A DNA stretch of 64,000 nt from Pseudomonas laurylsulfativorans (GTDB taxonomy: Bacteria > Pseudomonadota > Gammaproteobacteria > Pseudomonadales > Pseudomonadaceae): the NCBI RefSeq assembly GCF_002906155.1, contig NZ_MUJK01000005.1, positions 372,001 through 436,000 on the forward strand, given 5' to 3'. The translations under genes were made by a program, and so were the position numbers. Below are positions 24,349-37,400 of this stretch, piece after piece (position 1 is the stretch's first letter; every line of letters begins with the position of its first letter). The notes under the pieces are model-generated. The model made no database searches, was not told where the DNA came from, and worked only from the letters and a program-made list of their open reading frames with translations.

Positions 24349-25893
24349 TTACCAGGTTTGGGTGGCCTTGAACTTCTCGATACCGGCTTTCATGCCAGCG
24401 TCGATTTCGTCATTGAAGTCACCTTTCACGTTGATCTTCGCCATCAAATCGGCGTGATCGCGGTTGAAGAAAGCAATCAGCGCTTGCTCGAAGCTGCCGA
24501 TCTTGGCGATTTCAACGTCAGTCAGGAACCCACGCTCAGCGGCATACAGCGACAGCGCCATGTCAGCGATCGACATTGGTGCGTATTGCTTCTGCTTCAT
24601 CAGCTCGGTAACGCGCTGACCATGCTCAAGTTGCTTACGGGTCGCTTCGTCCAGGTCAGAAGCGAACTGGGCGAATGCCGCCAGTTCACGGTACTGAGCC
24701 AGAGCGGTACGGATACCACCGGACAGCTTCTTGATGATCTTGGTCTGAGCGGCACCACCCACACGGGATACCGAAACACCGGCGTTCACTGCAGGGCGGA
24801 TGCCCGAGTTGAACATGGCCGATTCCAGGAAGATCTGACCGTCGGTGATGGAAATCACGTTGGTCGGAACGAACGCGGAAACGTCGCCAGCCTGGGTTTC
24901 AATGATCGGCAGTGCGGTCAGGGAACCGGTTTTGCCGGTCACTGCGCCGTTGGTGAACTTCTCTACGTATTCTTCCGAAACGCGGGATGCGCGCTCCAGC
25001 AGACGGGAGTGGAGATAGAACACGTCGCCTGGGTAAGCTTCACGGCCTGGTGGACGGCGAAGCAGCAGGGAAATCTGGCGGTAAGCCACTGCTTGCTTGG
25101 ACAGATCGTCATAAACGATCAGCGCGTCTTCACCGCGGTCGCGGAAGAATTCACCCATGGTGCAACCGGAGTACGGTGCCAGGAATTGCAGCGCAGGAGA
25201 TTCCGAAGCACTGGCAGCCACGATGATCGTGTTGGCCAGGGCGCCGTTTTCTTCCAGCTTGCGAACCACGTTGGCGATGGTCGATTGTTTCTGACCGATT
25301 GCTACGTAGACGCAGAAAATGCCGCTGTTCTTCTGGTTGATGATCGCGTCGATCGCCAGAGCGGTTTTACCGATCTGACGGTCACCGATGATCAGCTCAC
25401 GCTGGCCACGGCCGACAGGGATCATGGCATCGACAGCCTTGTAGCCAGTCTGTACAGGCTGGTCTACCGACTTACGCCAGATCACGCCTGGAGCAACTTT
25501 CTCGACCGCGTCGGTCTCGGTGTTGCCCAGTGGACCTTTGCCGTCAACAGGGTTACCCAGTGCGTCGACTACGCGACCCAGCAGTTCCTTACCAACCGGA
25601 ACTTCCAGGATGCGGCCAGTGCACTTGGCGCTCATGCCTTCAGCCAGAGACTGGTAAGCGCCCAATACAACGGCACCTACGGAGTCTTGCTCCAGGTTGA
25701 GGGCCATACCGAAGACGCCGCCCGGAAACTCGATCATCTCGCCGTACATTACGTCGGCCAGACCGTGAATCCGCACGATGCCGTCAGATACGCTGACGAC
25801 AGTGCCTTCGTTACGGGCTTGGGAGGTCACATCGAGCTTGTCGATGCGGCCCTTGATAATTTCACTTATTTCGGAAGGATTGAGTTGCTGCAT
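24349..25893 (-). CDS. atpA: F1F0 ATP synthase alpha subunit
   Basis: Non-catalytic nucleotide-binding subunit of F1. It starts [20 protein letters not shown] and has the P-loop GDRQIGKTA and the signature [17 protein letters not shown]. Length 514 is normal. Standard operon position after atpH. Confidence 0.98.
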   Translation of the reverse strand: MQQLNPSEISEIIKGRIDKLDVTSQARNEGTVVSVSDGIVRIHGLADVMYGEMIEFPGGVFGMALNLEQDSVGAVVLGAYQSLAEGMSAKCTGRILEVPVGKELLGRVVDALGNPVDGKGPLGNTETDAVEKVAPGVIWRKSVDQPVQTGYKAVDAMIPVGRGQRELIIGDRQIGKTALAIDAIINQKNSGIFCVYVAIGQKQSTIANVVRKLEENGALANTIIVAASASESPALQFLAPYSGCTMGEFFRDRGEDALIVYDDLSKQAVAYRQISLLLRRPPGREAYPGDVFYLHSRLLERASRVSEEYVEKFTNGAVTGKTGSLTALPIIETQAGDVSAFVPTNVISITDGQIFLESAMFNSGIRPAVNAGVSVSRVGGAAQTKIIKKLSGGIRTALAQYRELAAFAQFASDLDEATRKQLEHGQRVTELMKQKQYAPMSIADMALSLYAAERGFLTDVEIAKIGSFEQALIAFFNRDHADLMAKINVKGDFNDEIDAGMKAGIEKFKATQTW

Positions 25894-25914
25894 TGCTCTG
25901 CTGCCCCTTCAAAC

Positions 25915-26451
25915 TCAAGATTTCAATGCTTCGGCAAGTTTCGCGATTTTGCCGCGAATCGAGCCATCGATAACCAGGTCGCCGGCGCGGATGACGACAC
26001 CACCAATAAGGGCAGCGTCCTCCGCAACTTGCAGGCGCACTTCCCGGTTGAGTCGTGCACTGAGAACCTTGGCGAGTTTGTCTTGCTGTTCTTGGTTCAA
26101 TGCGAAAGCACTGGTCACTTCAACGTCTACCGACTTCTCTTGTTCGGCCTTGTACAGGTCGAACAGAGCGGCGATCTCCGGCAACAGCAGGAGACGGTCG
26201 TTTTCGGCAACGACATTGATGAAGTTCTGTGCCTTGGCATCAAACTTGTCGCCGCACACGTCAATGAACGTGGCGGCCTTTTCTGCGCTCGTCAGTCGCG
26301 GGGCCTTGAGCACGCGCTGCATGGTGTCGTCTTGCGACACCGCCGCAGCCAGGCCGAGCATGGCTGACCAATTGGCCAGTTGCTGGTGGGCCTGAGCGTG
26401 CTCGAAGGCCGCCTTAGCGTAAGGTCGGGCCAACGTGGTCAGTTCTGCCAT
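25915..26451 (-). CDS. atpH: F1F0 ATP synthase delta subunit
   Basis: Peripheral-stalk cap joining F0 b subunits to alpha. It begins [19 protein letters not shown], the usual OSCP/delta N-terminus, and ends in the conserved [20 protein letters not shown] segment. 178 residues. Confidence 0.97.
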   Translation of the reverse strand: MAELTTLARPYAKAAFEHAQAHQQLANWSAMLGLAAAVSQDDTMQRVLKAPRLTSAEKAATFIDVCGDKFDAKAQNFINVVAENDRLLLLPEIAALFDLYKAEQEKSVDVEVTSAFALNQEQQDKLAKVLSARLNREVRLQVAEDAALIGGVVIRAGDLVIDGSIRGKIAKLAEALKS

Positions 26452-26463
26452 GATCGCCCTCGC

Positions 26464-26934
26464 TTAGATTTCAGCAGCCAGTTGGTTAACCAGCTCTGCG
26501 TGCGCGTTTTGATCGATTGTGGCACCCAGGATCTTCTCGGCGCCGCCGACTGCCAGCAAGCCCACTTGGGCACGCAGCGCGTCTTTGACACTGTTCAGTT
26601 CCTGTTCGATCTCGGCCTGAGCCTGAACCTTCACACGGTCAGCGTCGATACGGGCTTTTTCAACAGCCTCTTCAACGATCTGGTTACCGCGTTTCTTGGC
26701 TTGCTCGATGATTTCAGCTGCCTGAGCTTTCGCTTCGCGCAGTTGTTGACCCGCTTTCTCTTGGGCCAACTCCAGGTCGCGAGCTGCTCGGCTGGCAGCG
26801 TCCAGACCATCAGCGATCTTCTTTTGACGTTCGTGCAGAGCCGCAATGACCGGAGGCCATACGAACTTCATGCAGAACAGTACAAAAATCAGGAACGCAA
26901 CGGACTGGCCAATCAGGGTCGCATTAATGTTCAC
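26464..26934 (-). CDS. atpF: F1F0 ATP synthase b subunit
   Basis: Peripheral stalk. One N-terminal membrane helix ([20 protein letters not shown]) is followed by a long charged coiled coil. 156 residues, normal length. It precedes atpH with a 12-bp gap. Confidence 0.97.
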   Translation of the reverse strand: MNINATLIGQSVAFLIFVLFCMKFVWPPVIAALHERQKKIADGLDAASRAARDLELAQEKAGQQLREAKAQAAEIIEQAKKRGNQIVEEAVEKARIDADRVKVQAQAEIEQELNSVKDALRAQVGLLAVGGAEKILGATIDQNAHAELVNQLAAEI

Positions 26935-26992
26935 GCCAACACCTCGCAGTTACGTTGTCCATCACACCAAATTACCCGGAAGATCCGAGTAA

Positions 26993-27265
<273 letters not shown>

Positions 27266-27337
27266 TTACGTCGTATGGTTTAGGTTTTTTAGATTAAAGC
27301 GGTAAAACAAATCGTTTCAGAGGCCCCGTTAGGAGCC

Positions 27338-27359
27338 CCTTCCCGTTTGACCGGGAAGG
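27338..27359 (-). terminator. Hairpin between atpB and atpE
   Basis: CCTTCCCG (27338-27345) pairs with CGGGAAGG (27352-27359) in the 133-bp atpB-atpE gap. There is no T-run, so it more likely stabilises or processes the mRNA to favour atpE expression than ends transcription. Confidence 0.45.
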
Positions 27360-27383
27360 ACATCAGACTAGTCGAGACTGGTC

Positions 27384-28677
<1,294 letters not shown>

Positions 28678-28825
28678 CACTTTTACTCTCCAATGGTCGG
28701 CTGCCGAAATTCAATAACTTGGCATAATTTGTGCCGACAAAATGCGCGCAGAGTATAGGGGCGGTTCAGCCCCTATTCAACTGTCAGGTAGTGATTTCCG
28801 ACTGCGCGCTACATGAGGAAATGTT

Positions 28826-29698
28826 TCAGCGGATATGTGCGAGTACGCCTTGAAGCTCATCCAGGGAGTTGTATCCAATGACCAACTGACCTTTACCCTT
28901 CTTACCGTGGCGAATCTGCACCGCAGAGCCTAGGCGCTCGGCCAGGCGCTGCTCGAGGCGGGCGATATCCGGGTCCGTTTTTGCCGGTTCAACAGGCTCA
29001 GGTTTACCACTCAACCACTGGCGAACCAGTGCCTCGGTTTGGCGCACGGTCAGCCCGCGTGCGACAACATGTCGCGCCCCTTCGACCTGTTGATTTTCCG
29101 GCAGACCGAGCAAAGCACGGGCATGACCCATTTCCAGGTCGCCGTGGGACAACATGGTCTTGATGACTTCCGGCAAGGAAATCAGCCGCAGCAGGTTAGC
29201 CACGGTCACCCGGGACTTGCCCACCGCCTCGGCAACCTGTTGCTGGGTCAGATGGAATTCCTGCTGCAAACGCTGCAGGGCCACCGCTTCTTCAATCGGG
29301 TTCAGGTCTTCGCGCTGGATGTTCTCGATCAGCGCGATGGCGATCGCGGTTTCATCGGGTACATCGCGGACCATCGCCGGGATGGTTTCCTGCCCGGCTT
29401 GCTGGCTGGCGCGCCAGCGTCGTTCACCAGCAATGATTTCAAAGCGGCCGCTTCCGATCGGGCGAACCACGATGGGTTGCATGACGCCCTGTGCCTTGAT
29501 CGACTGCGCCAGCTCTTCGAGCGCCTGCGGATCCATGTCGCGGCGCGGCTGGTATTTGCCGCGCTGGAGCAGATCCAGGGGAAGGTGTTGCAGCTCACGG
29601 TGATCAGCTTGCGCCGCTTGTTCTTCCAGCGAGCTGACAGTCGGACCACTCAACAGAGCATCCAGTCCACGTCCGAGACCTCGTTTCTTGACGGCCAT
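28826..29698 (-). CDS. parB: Chromosome-partitioning protein ParB
   Basis: CTP-dependent DNA clamp that loads at parS. The order is MAVKKRGLGRGLDALLSG, the ParB/Srx domain with GERRWRASQ and ENIQREDLNPIEEA, a helix-turn-helix (LTQQQVAEAVGKSRVTVANLLRL, in pieces), and a C-terminal dimer domain. 290 residues. Two parS sites in recF, about 12 kb away, are its expected targets. Forms an operon with parA. Confidence 0.97.
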   Translation of the reverse strand: MAVKKRGLGRGLDALLSGPTVSSLEEQAAQADHRELQHLPLDLLQRGKYQPRRDMDPQALEELAQSIKAQGVMQPIVVRPIGSGRFEIIAGERRWRASQQAGQETIPAMVRDVPDETAIAIALIENIQREDLNPIEEAVALQRLQQEFHLTQQQVAEAVGKSRVTVANLLRLISLPEVIKTMLSHGDLEMGHARALLGLPENQQVEGARHVVARGLTVRQTEALVRQWLSGKPEPVEPAKTDPDIARLEQRLAERLGSAVQIRHGKKGKGQLVIGYNSLDELQGVLAHIR

Positions 29699-29707
29699 GG
29701 GGATTCC

Positions 29708-30505
29708 TTAAGTTGCCTGAGCAGCGGCGATGCGTGAGTTTTTGCGTTGACGACGAACCATTTCGCCCGCCAATGCCAGATAGGCAACGGCGCCTCGCGA
29801 TGCTTTGTCGTACGCCAGCGCCGGCATGCCGTAGCTTGGCGCTTCGGCCAGACGGATGTTGCGCGGAATGACGGTGTCGTAGAGCTGTTCGCCGAAATGT
29901 TCCTTGAGCTGCGCCGAGACATCGTTCATCAGGCTCAGGCGCGGGTCGTACATCGTACGCAGCAGGCCTTCGACCTTGAGGTTCGGGTTCAGTAGTTCGG
30001 CGATGCGCTTGATGTTATCCACAAGGTCGCTCAAACCTTCAAGTGCGAAGTACTCGCACTGCATGGGGATAATGACCCCGTCGGCGGCAACCAGTGCGTT
30101 CAAGGTCAGCATCGACAGCGACGGCGGGCAGTCGATCAGGATGTAATCGTAGTTTTCCCGGATCGGCGCCAGCGCACTGCGCAGGCGACTTTCCTTCATC
30201 TGCATTTCCAGCAGCACCACTTCGGCCGCGGTGAGGTCGCGGTTGGCCGGTAACAACTGGTAACCACCGTGTTCGGAGAAGTGCATGGCCTGGGCCAGAT
30301 CACATTCACCGATCAGCAGGTCATAGACCGAGTTTTCCAGGCCATGTTTATCCACACCGCTACCCATGGTGGCGTTGCCCTGTGGATCAAGATCGATCAA
30401 CAGCACCCGGCGCTTGGTCGCGACCAGGGATGCTGCGAGGTTGATGCAGGTGGTGGTTTTGCCCACGCCACCCTTTTGGTTCGCTATCGCGAATACCTTA
30501 GCCAT
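29708..30505 (-). CDS. parA: Chromosome-partitioning ATPase ParA
   Basis: Walker-type ATPase that segregates ParB-parS complexes. Deviant Walker A is NQKGGVGKTTTC right at the N-terminus (MAKVFAIANQKGG), and DYILIDCPPS is the Walker B region. I start at the internal Met because the upstream TTG extension is only six residues and non-conserved. 265 residues. A perfect DnaA box lies inside the gene. Confidence 0.97.
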   Translation of the reverse strand: MAKVFAIANQKGGVGKTTTCINLAASLVATKRRVLLIDLDPQGNATMGSGVDKHGLENSVYDLLIGECDLAQAMHFSEHGGYQLLPANRDLTAAEVVLLEMQMKESRLRSALAPIRENYDYILIDCPPSLSMLTLNALVAADGVIIPMQCEYFALEGLSDLVDNIKRIAELLNPNLKVEGLLRTMYDPRLSLMNDVSAQLKEHFGEQLYDTVIPRNIRLAEAPSYGMPALAYDKASRGAVAYLALAGEMVRRQRKNSRIAAAQAT

Positions 30506-30523
30506 TCTTGCTTTTGTTCCCAA

Positions 30524-31168
30524 TCATGCCGTGCGGCGCAGTATCAGCAGATGGCGTTGGCCTTGGCAACCAGGTACGGCCAGGGCGTGTTCGCTATCGA
30601 GGTGGAAGTCTGCCGGCAATGCTACCAGTTCATCGGCGGGGTGAACGCCCTTCATTGCCAGCCAGCGTGTTTCGCTATCGCCAAGATGGCGAGTCCAGTT
30701 GCTGAAGTTCTCCATGCTGCTGAACGCCCGGGAAATAATTCCGTTGAACGGCTGGGCAGGCTGGAAGGCTTCGACGCGACTGTGGATAACTTGCAGGTTA
30801 TCCAGCTTGAGTTCGAGTTTGACCTGGGTCAGGAAGCGGGTTTTCTTGCCGTTGCTGTCCAGGCAAGTCACCTGGGACTCGGGAAACAGGATGGCCAGTG
30901 GAATGCCAGGCATGCCACCGCCACTGCCGACATCGAGCCAGCGTCCGTTTTCGATGAATGACATCACGCTCAGACTGTCGAGCAGATGGCGGGAGACCAT
31001 TTCGTCCGGATCACGTACGGCAGTGAGGTTGTAAGCCTTGTTCCATTTTATCAACAGGGCCAGATAACCCAGCAGTTGCGCGTGCTGGGTTTCGGTCAGC
31101 GTGACGCCAAGCTGGCGGGCACCTGTGGATAACTCTTCTGCGTGTTGCGAAGTGACCAACGAACTCAA
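30524..31168 (-). CDS. rsmG: 16S rRNA (guanine527-N7)-methyltransferase
   Basis: SAM-dependent methyltransferase for G527 of 16S rRNA (GidB). The SAM motif is [16 protein letters not shown] and the N-terminal helices include [15 protein letters not shown]. 214 residues, with the start overlapping the mnmG stop by 4 bp, so the two are coupled. Confidence 0.96.
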   Translation of the reverse strand: MSSLVTSQHAEELSTGARQLGVTLTETQHAQLLGYLALLIKWNKAYNLTAVRDPDEMVSRHLLDSLSVMSFIENGRWLDVGSGGGMPGIPLAILFPESQVTCLDSNGKKTRFLTQVKLELKLDNLQVIHSRVEAFQPAQPFNGIISRAFSSMENFSNWTRHLGDSETRWLAMKGVHPADELVALPADFHLDSEHALAVPGCQGQRHLLILRRTA

Positions 31169-33063
31169 GCGCTTTGCTCCAACTGACGGCCCGCGCCGCG
31201 TTTTTTCAAATGAATCATCAACAGCGAAATGGCTGCCGGCGTTACGCCCGGGATACGCGAGGCCTGGCCCAAAGTCTCCGGACGGGTCGCGCCGAGCTTG
31301 CTCTGGATCTCTTTGGAGAGACCGGAAATATTCGTGTAATCGATATCCACAGGCAGTTTGGTGTCTTCACTGGCGCGCAAGCGGGCGATTTCATCCTGTT
31401 GCCGATCGATGTAACCGGCGTACTTGGTCTTGATTTCGACCTGTTCGGCGACCTGTGGATCGTCTGCTCCACCACCGGTCACTTCGATCAGACCAGCGTA
31501 GTCGATTTCCGGACGGCTCAAGAGATTGAGCAGGTTGTATTCGTGAGTCAGCGGCGTGCCGAATTTTTCGGCAATCGCATCGCCCTGTTCGGTGCCCGGG
31601 CGGACCCAGGTGCTTTTCAGGCGCTGCTCTTCAAGTTCGATGCTTTCGCGTTTTTTGCAGAAAGCTGCCCAACGCACGTCATCCACCAGGCCAAGTTCGC
31701 GACCTTTTTCGGTCAAGCGCAGGTCGGCGTTGTCTTCACGCAGGATCAAACGGTATTCGGCACGGGAGGTGAACATCCGGTACGGCTCTTGGGTACCGAG
31801 GGTAATCAGGTCGTCGACCAGCACACCGATGTAGGCCTCATCGCGACGCGGGCACCAGGCCTCTTTGCCTTGGGCGCGCAGTGCCGCGTTGGTGCCGGCG
31901 AGCAAACCCTGGGCGCCGGCTTCTTCGTAACCGGTTGTGCCGTTGATTTGCCCGGCGAAGAACAGGCCGCCGATGACTTTGGTTTCCAGGCTGTACTTCA
32001 GGTCACGCGGATCGAAGTAGTCGTACTCGATGGCGTAGCCCGGACGCACGATGTGCGCGTTTTCCATGCCGCGGATCGATTGCACGATCTGCAATTGCAC
32101 GTCGAACGGCAAGGATGTGGATATCCCGTTCGGATACAACTCGTTTGTCGTCAAACCTTCCGGTTCGATGAAGACCTGATGGCTTTCCTTGTCGGCAAAG
32201 CGATGGATCTTGTCTTCGATCGATGGGCAATAACGCGGGCCGATGCCTTCGATCTCACCGGCAGCGGAATACATCGGCGAACGGTCGAGGTTCGCGGCAA
32301 TGATTTCGTGGGTGCGGGCATTCGTGTGGGTAATCCAGCAGCTGACTTGCTTCGGATGCTGCTCTTGGGACCCCATGAACGACATTACCGGGATCGGCGT
32401 ATCACCCGGTTGCTCGGACATCACCGAGAAATCCACAGACCGGCCGTCGATACGCGGCGGAGTACCGGTTTTCAAACGACCCACACGCAATGGCAGTTCA
32501 CGCAGACGGTGAGCCAGCGCGATCGATGGCGGATCACCGGCACGGCCGCCGGAAAAATTCTGCAGACCGATGTGGATAAGTCCACCGAGGAACGTACCGG
32601 TGGTCAACACCACGGAATCGGCGAAGAAACGCAGACCCATTTGCGTGACAACACCACGGACCTGCTCCTGCTCGACAATCAGATCGTCAACAGCCTGTTG
32701 AAATATCCACAGGTTCGGCTGGTTTTCCAGGATTTCTCGGACAGCTGCCTTGTACAGAACCCGGTCAGCCTGTGCACGGGTTGCACGCACGGCCGGGCCT
32801 TTGCGGCTGTTCAACACGCGAAACTGGATGCCGCCTTTATCGGTAGCGATGGCCATCGCGCCGCCGAGGGCGTCGATTTCCTTGACCAGGTGGCTTTTGC
32901 CGATCCCACCAATGGCCGGGTTGCAACTCATGGCACCGAGGGTTTCCACGTTATGCGTCAGCAACAGGGTTTTGACCCCCATACGTGCTGAGGCCAGTGC
33001 TGCCTCGGTACCGGCATGACCGCCGCCGATGACGATCACTTCAAAACGGGAAGGGAAATCCAC
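31165..33063 (-). CDS. mnmG: tRNA uridine-5-carboxymethylaminomethyl modification enzyme MnmG
   Basis: FAD- and folate-dependent partner of MnmE in wobble uridine modification. The Rossmann motif is [16 protein letters not shown], then [18 protein letters not shown] and the C-terminal GidA domain. About 632 residues. Tandem GTG codons at 33066 and 33063 could start it, and I prefer the second because the GAGG site is then 6 bp away. First gene of the mnmG-rsmG unit. Confidence 0.97.
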   Translation of the reverse strand: MDFPSRFEVIVIGGGHAGTEAALASARMGVKTLLLTHNVETLGAMSCNPAIGGIGKSHLVKEIDALGGAMAIATDKGGIQFRVLNSRKGPAVRATRAQADRVLYKAAVREILENQPNLWIFQQAVDDLIVEQEQVRGVVTQMGLRFFADSVVLTTGTFLGGLIHIGLQNFSGGRAGDPPSIALAHRLRELPLRVGRLKTGTPPRIDGRSVDFSVMSEQPGDTPIPVMSFMGSQEQHPKQVSCWITHTNARTHEIIAANLDRSPMYSAAGEIEGIGPRYCPSIEDKIHRFADKESHQVFIEPEGLTTNELYPNGISTSLPFDVQLQIVQSIRGMENAHIVRPGYAIEYDYFDPRDLKYSLETKVIGGLFFAGQINGTTGYEEAGAQGLLAGTNAALRAQGKEAWCPRRDEAYIGVLVDDLITLGTQEPYRMFTSRAEYRLILREDNADLRLTEKGRELGLVDDVRWAAFCKKRESIELEEQRLKSTWVRPGTEQGDAIAEKFGTPLTHEYNLLNLLSRPEIDYAGLIEVTGGGADDPQVAEQVEIKTKYAGYIDRQQDEIARLRASEDTKLPVDIDYTNISGLSKEIQSKLGATRPETLGQASRIPGVTPAAISLLMIHLKKRGAGRQLEQSA

Positions 33064-33066
33064 CAC

Positions 33067-33612
33067 GCACCTCGTGCCTGCTTAAGTAGGTAATTCAGGA
33101 ATAGTTTGAGCTCAGGTTTTTGGACCTGGTCGACAAGTATAGGGACTTCGCCCTTCCTAAAGAACCCTTTGCACAAAATTTAACCAGCTGTGGAAAAGTC
33201 GGAGTTATAGAAATTAAAAAGAGAGAAATATATTAAATCTTTGTTTTTATGTTTATTTCTATGCATACGACTTTCTGTGGATAGATTGGTGGAGGCCTTT
33301 ATTTTCAATGTGTACAGAGATTCAAAACCCTGTGTTCATGTGCCAATGAGGCCCTTGGATAACCGGTGTAAGCCTGTGGATGAAAGAGGTGGTTATCCAC
33401 AGTAGCGGTTATGTTCAGTTTTCAGGCCCTGTTATCAACTGAGCTTAGCGGCGGTTATTCACAGGGCTTAATCCACAGAAAAGTGCCGTTCGGTCGAAAT
33501 TCAGGCACGAGTATTCCGCTCAAGCAGACAAAATCCGCTCAGCACTGGTGTGTTTATTCAGGAAGGAAGGGACAGACAGGCGCGAATGGCCTGTCTGTGA
33601 ACTGCGAGAAAG
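33067..33612. other. DnaA-box-rich intergenic region between mnmG and mnmE
   Basis: 546 bp without a gene. One perfect DnaA box TTATCCACA lies at 33393-33401. Near matches are TGTGGATAG (33276-33284), TTATTCACA (33455-33463), TGTGGAAAA (33189) and TGTGGATGA (33375). An AT-rich run spans about 33205-33270. It is second in box density only to the dnaA-proximal oriC. Confidence 0.6.
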
Positions 33613-34980
33613 CTACTTGCCGATACAGAAGCTGGAGAAGATTCGCCCCAGCAGGTCATCAGAGCTGAACGCTCCGGTGATTTCTCCCAGCGAATGCTGA
33701 GCCTGGCGCAGATCCTCGGCCAACAGTTCGCCAGCACCGGCCAAGGTCAATTGGGCACGACCATGCTCGAGGGCGGCACTGGCATGACGCAGCGCCTCAA
33801 GGTGTCGCCGGCGAGCGCTGAAGCTGCTTTCGGACGTTTGTTCATAGCCCATGCAGGCCTTGAGGTGATCACGCAACAGCTCCAAACCGACACCACCAGA
33901 CTTGGCGCTCAGGCTGATGGTGACATGGCCGTCCTCGCTGACCTCCAGGGCAATGGCTTCGCCCGTGAGGTCAGCCTTGTTGCGGATCAGGGTGACTTTC
34001 GCCGGATCGGGACGGATTTCGAGAAATTCCGGCCACAGTGCAAACGGATCGAGGGCTTCCGGCGACGTGGCATCGACCACCAGCAATACCCGATCCGCTT
34101 CGCCGATGGCTTTCAAGGCACGCTCGACACCGATTTTCTCCACATGGTCATCGGTATCGCGCAGACCGGCGGTATCCACCACATGCAATGGCATGCCATC
34201 GATGTGGATATGTTCACGAAGTACGTCACGGGTGGTTCCGGCAATTTCGGTCACGATCGCCGCTTCACGCCCTGCCAGTGCATTGAGAAGGCTGGATTTA
34301 CCTGCATTCGGACGACCGGCAATCACTACCGTCATGCCGTCGCGCAGCAAGGCGCCCTGCCCGGCTTCACGGATGACGGTGGATAACTCGTCGCGCACTT
34401 TGTCGAGCATGCTCAGGACGTGGCCATCGGCGAGGAAGTCGATTTCCTCTTCCGGGAAATCGATGGCCGCTTCGACATAGATCCGCAGGCCGATCAGTTG
34501 CTCGGTGAGGTTATGCACGCGTGACGAGAAAGCCCCCTGCAGGGAGCGCAACGCGTTTCGCGCAGCCTGGGCAGAACTGGCTTCAATCAGGTCGGCAATT
34601 GCCTCGGCCTGGGCGAGGTCCAGTTTGTCATTGAGGAAGGCGCGCTCACTGAATTCCCCCGGTCGAGCGAGTCGGCAACCCAATTCCAGGCAACGCTTGA
34701 GCAACATATCCAGAACGATCGGGCCACCATGACCTTGCAGCTCCAACACATCTTCGCCGGTGAACGAGTTTGGCCCTGGAAAATACAGCGCGAGGCCCTG
34801 GTCCAGTACCTCGTCGTTTTCACCGAAAAACGGACCGTAGTGGGCAAATCGCGGCTTGAGCTCGCGACCACTGAAGGCCTTGGCCGCAACGCTGGCCAAC
34901 GGCCCGGAAATACGCACGATGCCTACACCGCCGCGACCTTGAGCGGTGGCGACAGCGGCGATGGTTTCACGAGGAGCGCT
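33613..34980 (-). CDS. mnmE: tRNA modification GTPase MnmE
   Basis: GTPase acting with MnmG on wobble uridines. N-terminal folate-binding domain starts [21 protein letters not shown]. The G domain has [14 protein letters not shown] and [10 protein letters not shown], and the C-terminal CIGK carries the catalytic Cys. 455 residues, so complete. ATG 34980 is preferred to the upstream TTG. Confidence 0.97.
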   Translation of the reverse strand, partial: SAPRETIAAVATAQGRGGVGIVRISGPLASVAAKAFSGRELKPRFAHYGPFFGENDEVLDQGLALYFPGPNSFTGEDVLELQGHGGPIVLDMLLKRCLELGCRLARPGEFSERAFLNDKLDLAQAEAIADLIEASSAQAARNALRSLQGAFSSRVHNLTEQLIGLRIYVEAAIDFPEEEIDFLADGHVLSMLDKVRDELSTVIREAGQGALLRDGMTVVIAGRPNAGKSSLLNALAGREAAIVTEIAGTTRDVLREHIHIDGMPLHVVDTAGLRDTDDHVEKIGVERALKAIGEADRVLLVVDATSPEALDPFALWPEFLEIRPDPAKVTLIRNKADLTGEAIALEVSEDGHVTISLSAKSGGVGLELLRDHLKACMGYEQTSESSFSARRRHLEALRHASAALEHGRAQLTLAGAGELLAEDLRQAQHSLGEITGAFSSDDLLGRIFSSFCIGK

Positions 34981-35015
34981 CATAAACCGGTATCCAGACA
35001 AAAGTGACAGATAGC

Positions 35016-35040
35016 AAAACGCCCCACTAGGGGGCGTTTT
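35016..35040. terminator. Bidirectional terminator between yidC and mnmE
   Basis: AAAACGCCCC (35016-35025) pairs with GGGGCGTTTT (35031-35040). The A/T flanks allow function on both strands, most usefully after yidC on the minus strand. Confidence 0.8.
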
Positions 35041-35062
35041 GAGTGGTTATCCACAGTGTAAA

Positions 35063-36742
35063 TCAGGCAGCTGCTTTGGTAGCCGCTTCGATCTTACGAG
35101 TGATGTACCACTGTTGGGCGATCGACAGGCAGTTGTTCACTACCCAGTACAGTACCAGACCAGCCGGGAACCACAGGAAGAAGAACGTGAAGATGATTGG
35201 CATCAGCTTCATCACCTTGGCCTGCATCGGATCCGGAGGAGTCGGGTTCAGCTGCTGCTGGATGAACATGGTTGCGCCCATGATGATCGGCAGAATGAAG
35301 AACGGATCCTTGATCGACAGGTCAGTGATCCACAGCATGAACGGGGCTTGGCGCATCTCGACGCTTTCCAGCAGAACCCAGTACAGAGAGAGGAAAACCG
35401 GCATCTGCACGAGGATTGGCAAGCAACCACCCAGCGGATTGATCTTCTCCTTCTTGTACAGCTCCATCATGGCTTGCGACATTTTCTGCCGGTCGTCGCC
35501 ATGTTGCTCTTTCAGCGCGGCCAGTTTCGGTGCCACTGCACGCATGCGTGCCATGGATTTGTAGCTGGCAGCCGACAGCGGGAAGAAGATCCCTTTGATC
35601 AGCATGGTCAGGAAGATAATCGACCAGCCCCAGTTACCCACAATGGCGTGGATGTGTTGCAGCAACCAGAAAATCGGTTGGGCGATGAACCACAGAATGC
35701 CGTAGTCGACCGTCAGTTCCAGACCTGGGGACAACTCTTTCAGCACGGCCTGGCTTTTCGGACCGGCGTACAGAACAGCGCTGGTCTCGGCCTTGGTGCC
35801 AGGTGCAACACTCATCGATGGGCCGGTGTAGCCGATGATGTAGTTGCCTTTGCTGTCTTTACGGGTCTGGACGATGTTGTTTTCGCCCTTCGGTGCAACC
35901 CACGCCGTTACGAAGTAGTGCTGCAACCAGGCAACCCAACCACCAGTAACGGTTTCTTTCAGCGCCGCTTTGTCCATGTCTTTCATGGACACTTTCTTGT
36001 ACGGCTCCGAACTTGTCCACAGGGCAGCGCCCAGGTAAGTCGCGGTGCCGGTAGCCGTGGTCGACGAAGGATCGGCGCTGGCGTCACGCTTCAACTGGGC
36101 GAACATCGCACCGGTCCAGGGCTGGGCGCTCTGGTTGTCGATCAAGTAGGAAACGGTTACGTCATACAGGCCGCGTTTCAGTGTGAAACGCTTGATGTAG
36201 TTGACGCCGTCCTTGCTGAACTTCAGGTCTACGACCAATTGGTCCTGACCGTCAGCCAGTTGATAAACCTTCTTCTCCGAGGAATAAACCGGACGACCGG
36301 CCGGGCTTGCGTCCGGACCGTTGGTGCCGATCAGACCGCTTTGCGCCAGATAAGTACGTTCGCCGCCGTTATCGAACAACTGGAACGGAATTTCCGGGTG
36401 ATCCTGACGACGCGGATACAACGGCAGGGTCAGCTGGGCAACATCGCCACCTTGTGGGTCGATAGCCAGGTCCAGTACATCCGTTTTGATCTGGATGAGG
36501 TCCTTGCTCACAGCTACCGGCGTTTCGGCAGGTGCGCTGGTGTCGCTTGCAGCACGTGGAATGTCGTCACTGGCGGAAGCGTTGGAGCCAGATGCCGTAT
36601 CCGGCAGGCCCGATGCAGTCGTATTGGTGGCAACATTCTGAGTCGGCAGGGCAGCCTGGCCATAGTCCTGGTTCCATTTAAGAACCATAACGTAGGACAC
36701 GATTGCCAGGGCGACGATCAGGATCGTGCGTTTGATATCCAT
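35063..36742 (-). CDS. yidC: Membrane protein insertase YidC
   Basis: Inner-membrane insertase. The first helix is in MDIKRTILIVALAIVSYVMVL, then a large periplasmic beta domain, then the conserved five-helix core (LTMLIKGIFFPLSAASYKSMARMR and QMPVFLSLYWVLLES, in pieces). 559 residues, typical for gamma-proteobacteria. Starts 3 bp after yidD. Confidence 0.97.
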   Translation of the reverse strand: MDIKRTILIVALAIVSYVMVLKWNQDYGQAALPTQNVATNTTASGLPDTASGSNASASDDIPRAASDTSAPAETPVAVSKDLIQIKTDVLDLAIDPQGGDVAQLTLPLYPRRQDHPEIPFQLFDNGGERTYLAQSGLIGTNGPDASPAGRPVYSSEKKVYQLADGQDQLVVDLKFSKDGVNYIKRFTLKRGLYDVTVSYLIDNQSAQPWTGAMFAQLKRDASADPSSTTATGTATYLGAALWTSSEPYKKVSMKDMDKAALKETVTGGWVAWLQHYFVTAWVAPKGENNIVQTRKDSKGNYIIGYTGPSMSVAPGTKAETSAVLYAGPKSQAVLKELSPGLELTVDYGILWFIAQPIFWLLQHIHAIVGNWGWSIIFLTMLIKGIFFPLSAASYKSMARMRAVAPKLAALKEQHGDDRQKMSQAMMELYKKEKINPLGGCLPILVQMPVFLSLYWVLLESVEMRQAPFMLWITDLSIKDPFFILPIIMGATMFIQQQLNPTPPDPMQAKVMKLMPIIFTFFFLWFPAGLVLYWVVNNCLSIAQQWYITRKIEAATKAAA

Positions 36743-36744
36743 GA

Positions 36745-36990
36745 TTACTCGGCCATCGAAGAAGAACGGGAGGTAGGGATAGGTGGAACCGGGTCATAAC
36801 CACCGGGATTCCACGGATGACAGCGACCTAAACGACGAAAGGTCAGCCAGCCACCGCGAAGAAGGCCATGATTTTCGATGGCTTCTAACGCGTAGCAGGA
36901 ACAACTGGGGTAGAAACGACAGTGACTGGCCATCAGGGGACTAATGGCATAGCGATAAAACTGGATCGGAACGAGTGCCAGTTTACGCAT
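36745..36990 (-). CDS. yidD: Membrane protein insertion efficiency factor YidD
   Basis: 81-residue membrane-associated protein with the invariant [15 protein letters not shown] and [15 protein letters not shown] segments. It aids YidC-dependent insertion. It overlaps the rnpA stop by 8 bp in the rpmH-rnpA-yidD-yidC operon. Confidence 0.96.
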   Translation of the reverse strand: MRKLALVPIQFYRYAISPLMASHCRFYPSCSCYALEAIENHGLLRGGWLTFRRLGRCHPWNPGGYDPVPPIPTSRSSSMAE

Positions 36991-37384
36991 CGGGACTGTC
37001 TACCCCTACAGTTTCGGTTTTGACTGCTGGTACCGGCGAACTGCGAGCCAGGCGTTTCCAGAGTTTGCCGAAATGCTGAATCAATTCGGGGTTTTCTACG
37101 TCGCCCAAACCTTTGCGCGCGACGATAACAATGTCCCAACCGACCAGAGAATCCTGGTTCAGGCGAAACGATTCGCGCATCAGACGTTTGAGGCGATTGC
37201 GCTCGACGGAGAGCTTTACGCTCTTTTTCCCGATAACCAACCCGAGACGGGGGTGATCAAGATCGTTGTTGCGCGCAAGGAGCAGGAGATTTTTCCCCGG
37301 AACCTTGCCGGTAGGGGAGTCAAAGACTGCCTTGAAATGCCGGGGGGTAAGCAGACGCTTTTCCCGACTGAAGTCCTGACTCAC
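36983..37384 (-). CDS. rnpA: Ribonuclease P protein component
   Basis: Basic protein cofactor of RNase P, 133 residues. The RNR motif is in [16 protein letters not shown]. The frame is open further upstream, but the conserved N-terminus ([16 protein letters not shown]) begins at GTG 37384. GGAG is immediately adjacent to this GTG, which is an unusually tight spacing, so the exact start is the uncertain point. Confidence 0.93.
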   Translation of the reverse strand: MSQDFSREKRLLTPRHFKAVFDSPTGKVPGKNLLLLARNNDLDHPRLGLVIGKKSVKLSVERNRLKRLMRESFRLNQDSLVGWDIVIVARKGLGDVENPELIQHFGKLWKRLARSSPVPAVKTETVGVDSPDA

Positions 37385-37400
37385 CTCCAGTGCCGACTTA

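Noticed and set aside
24286-26367. A 693-residue open frame opposite atpA and atpH
   Set aside because: It spans two real genes on the other strand and has a His/Gln-rich composition typical of antisense translation in Pseudomonas.
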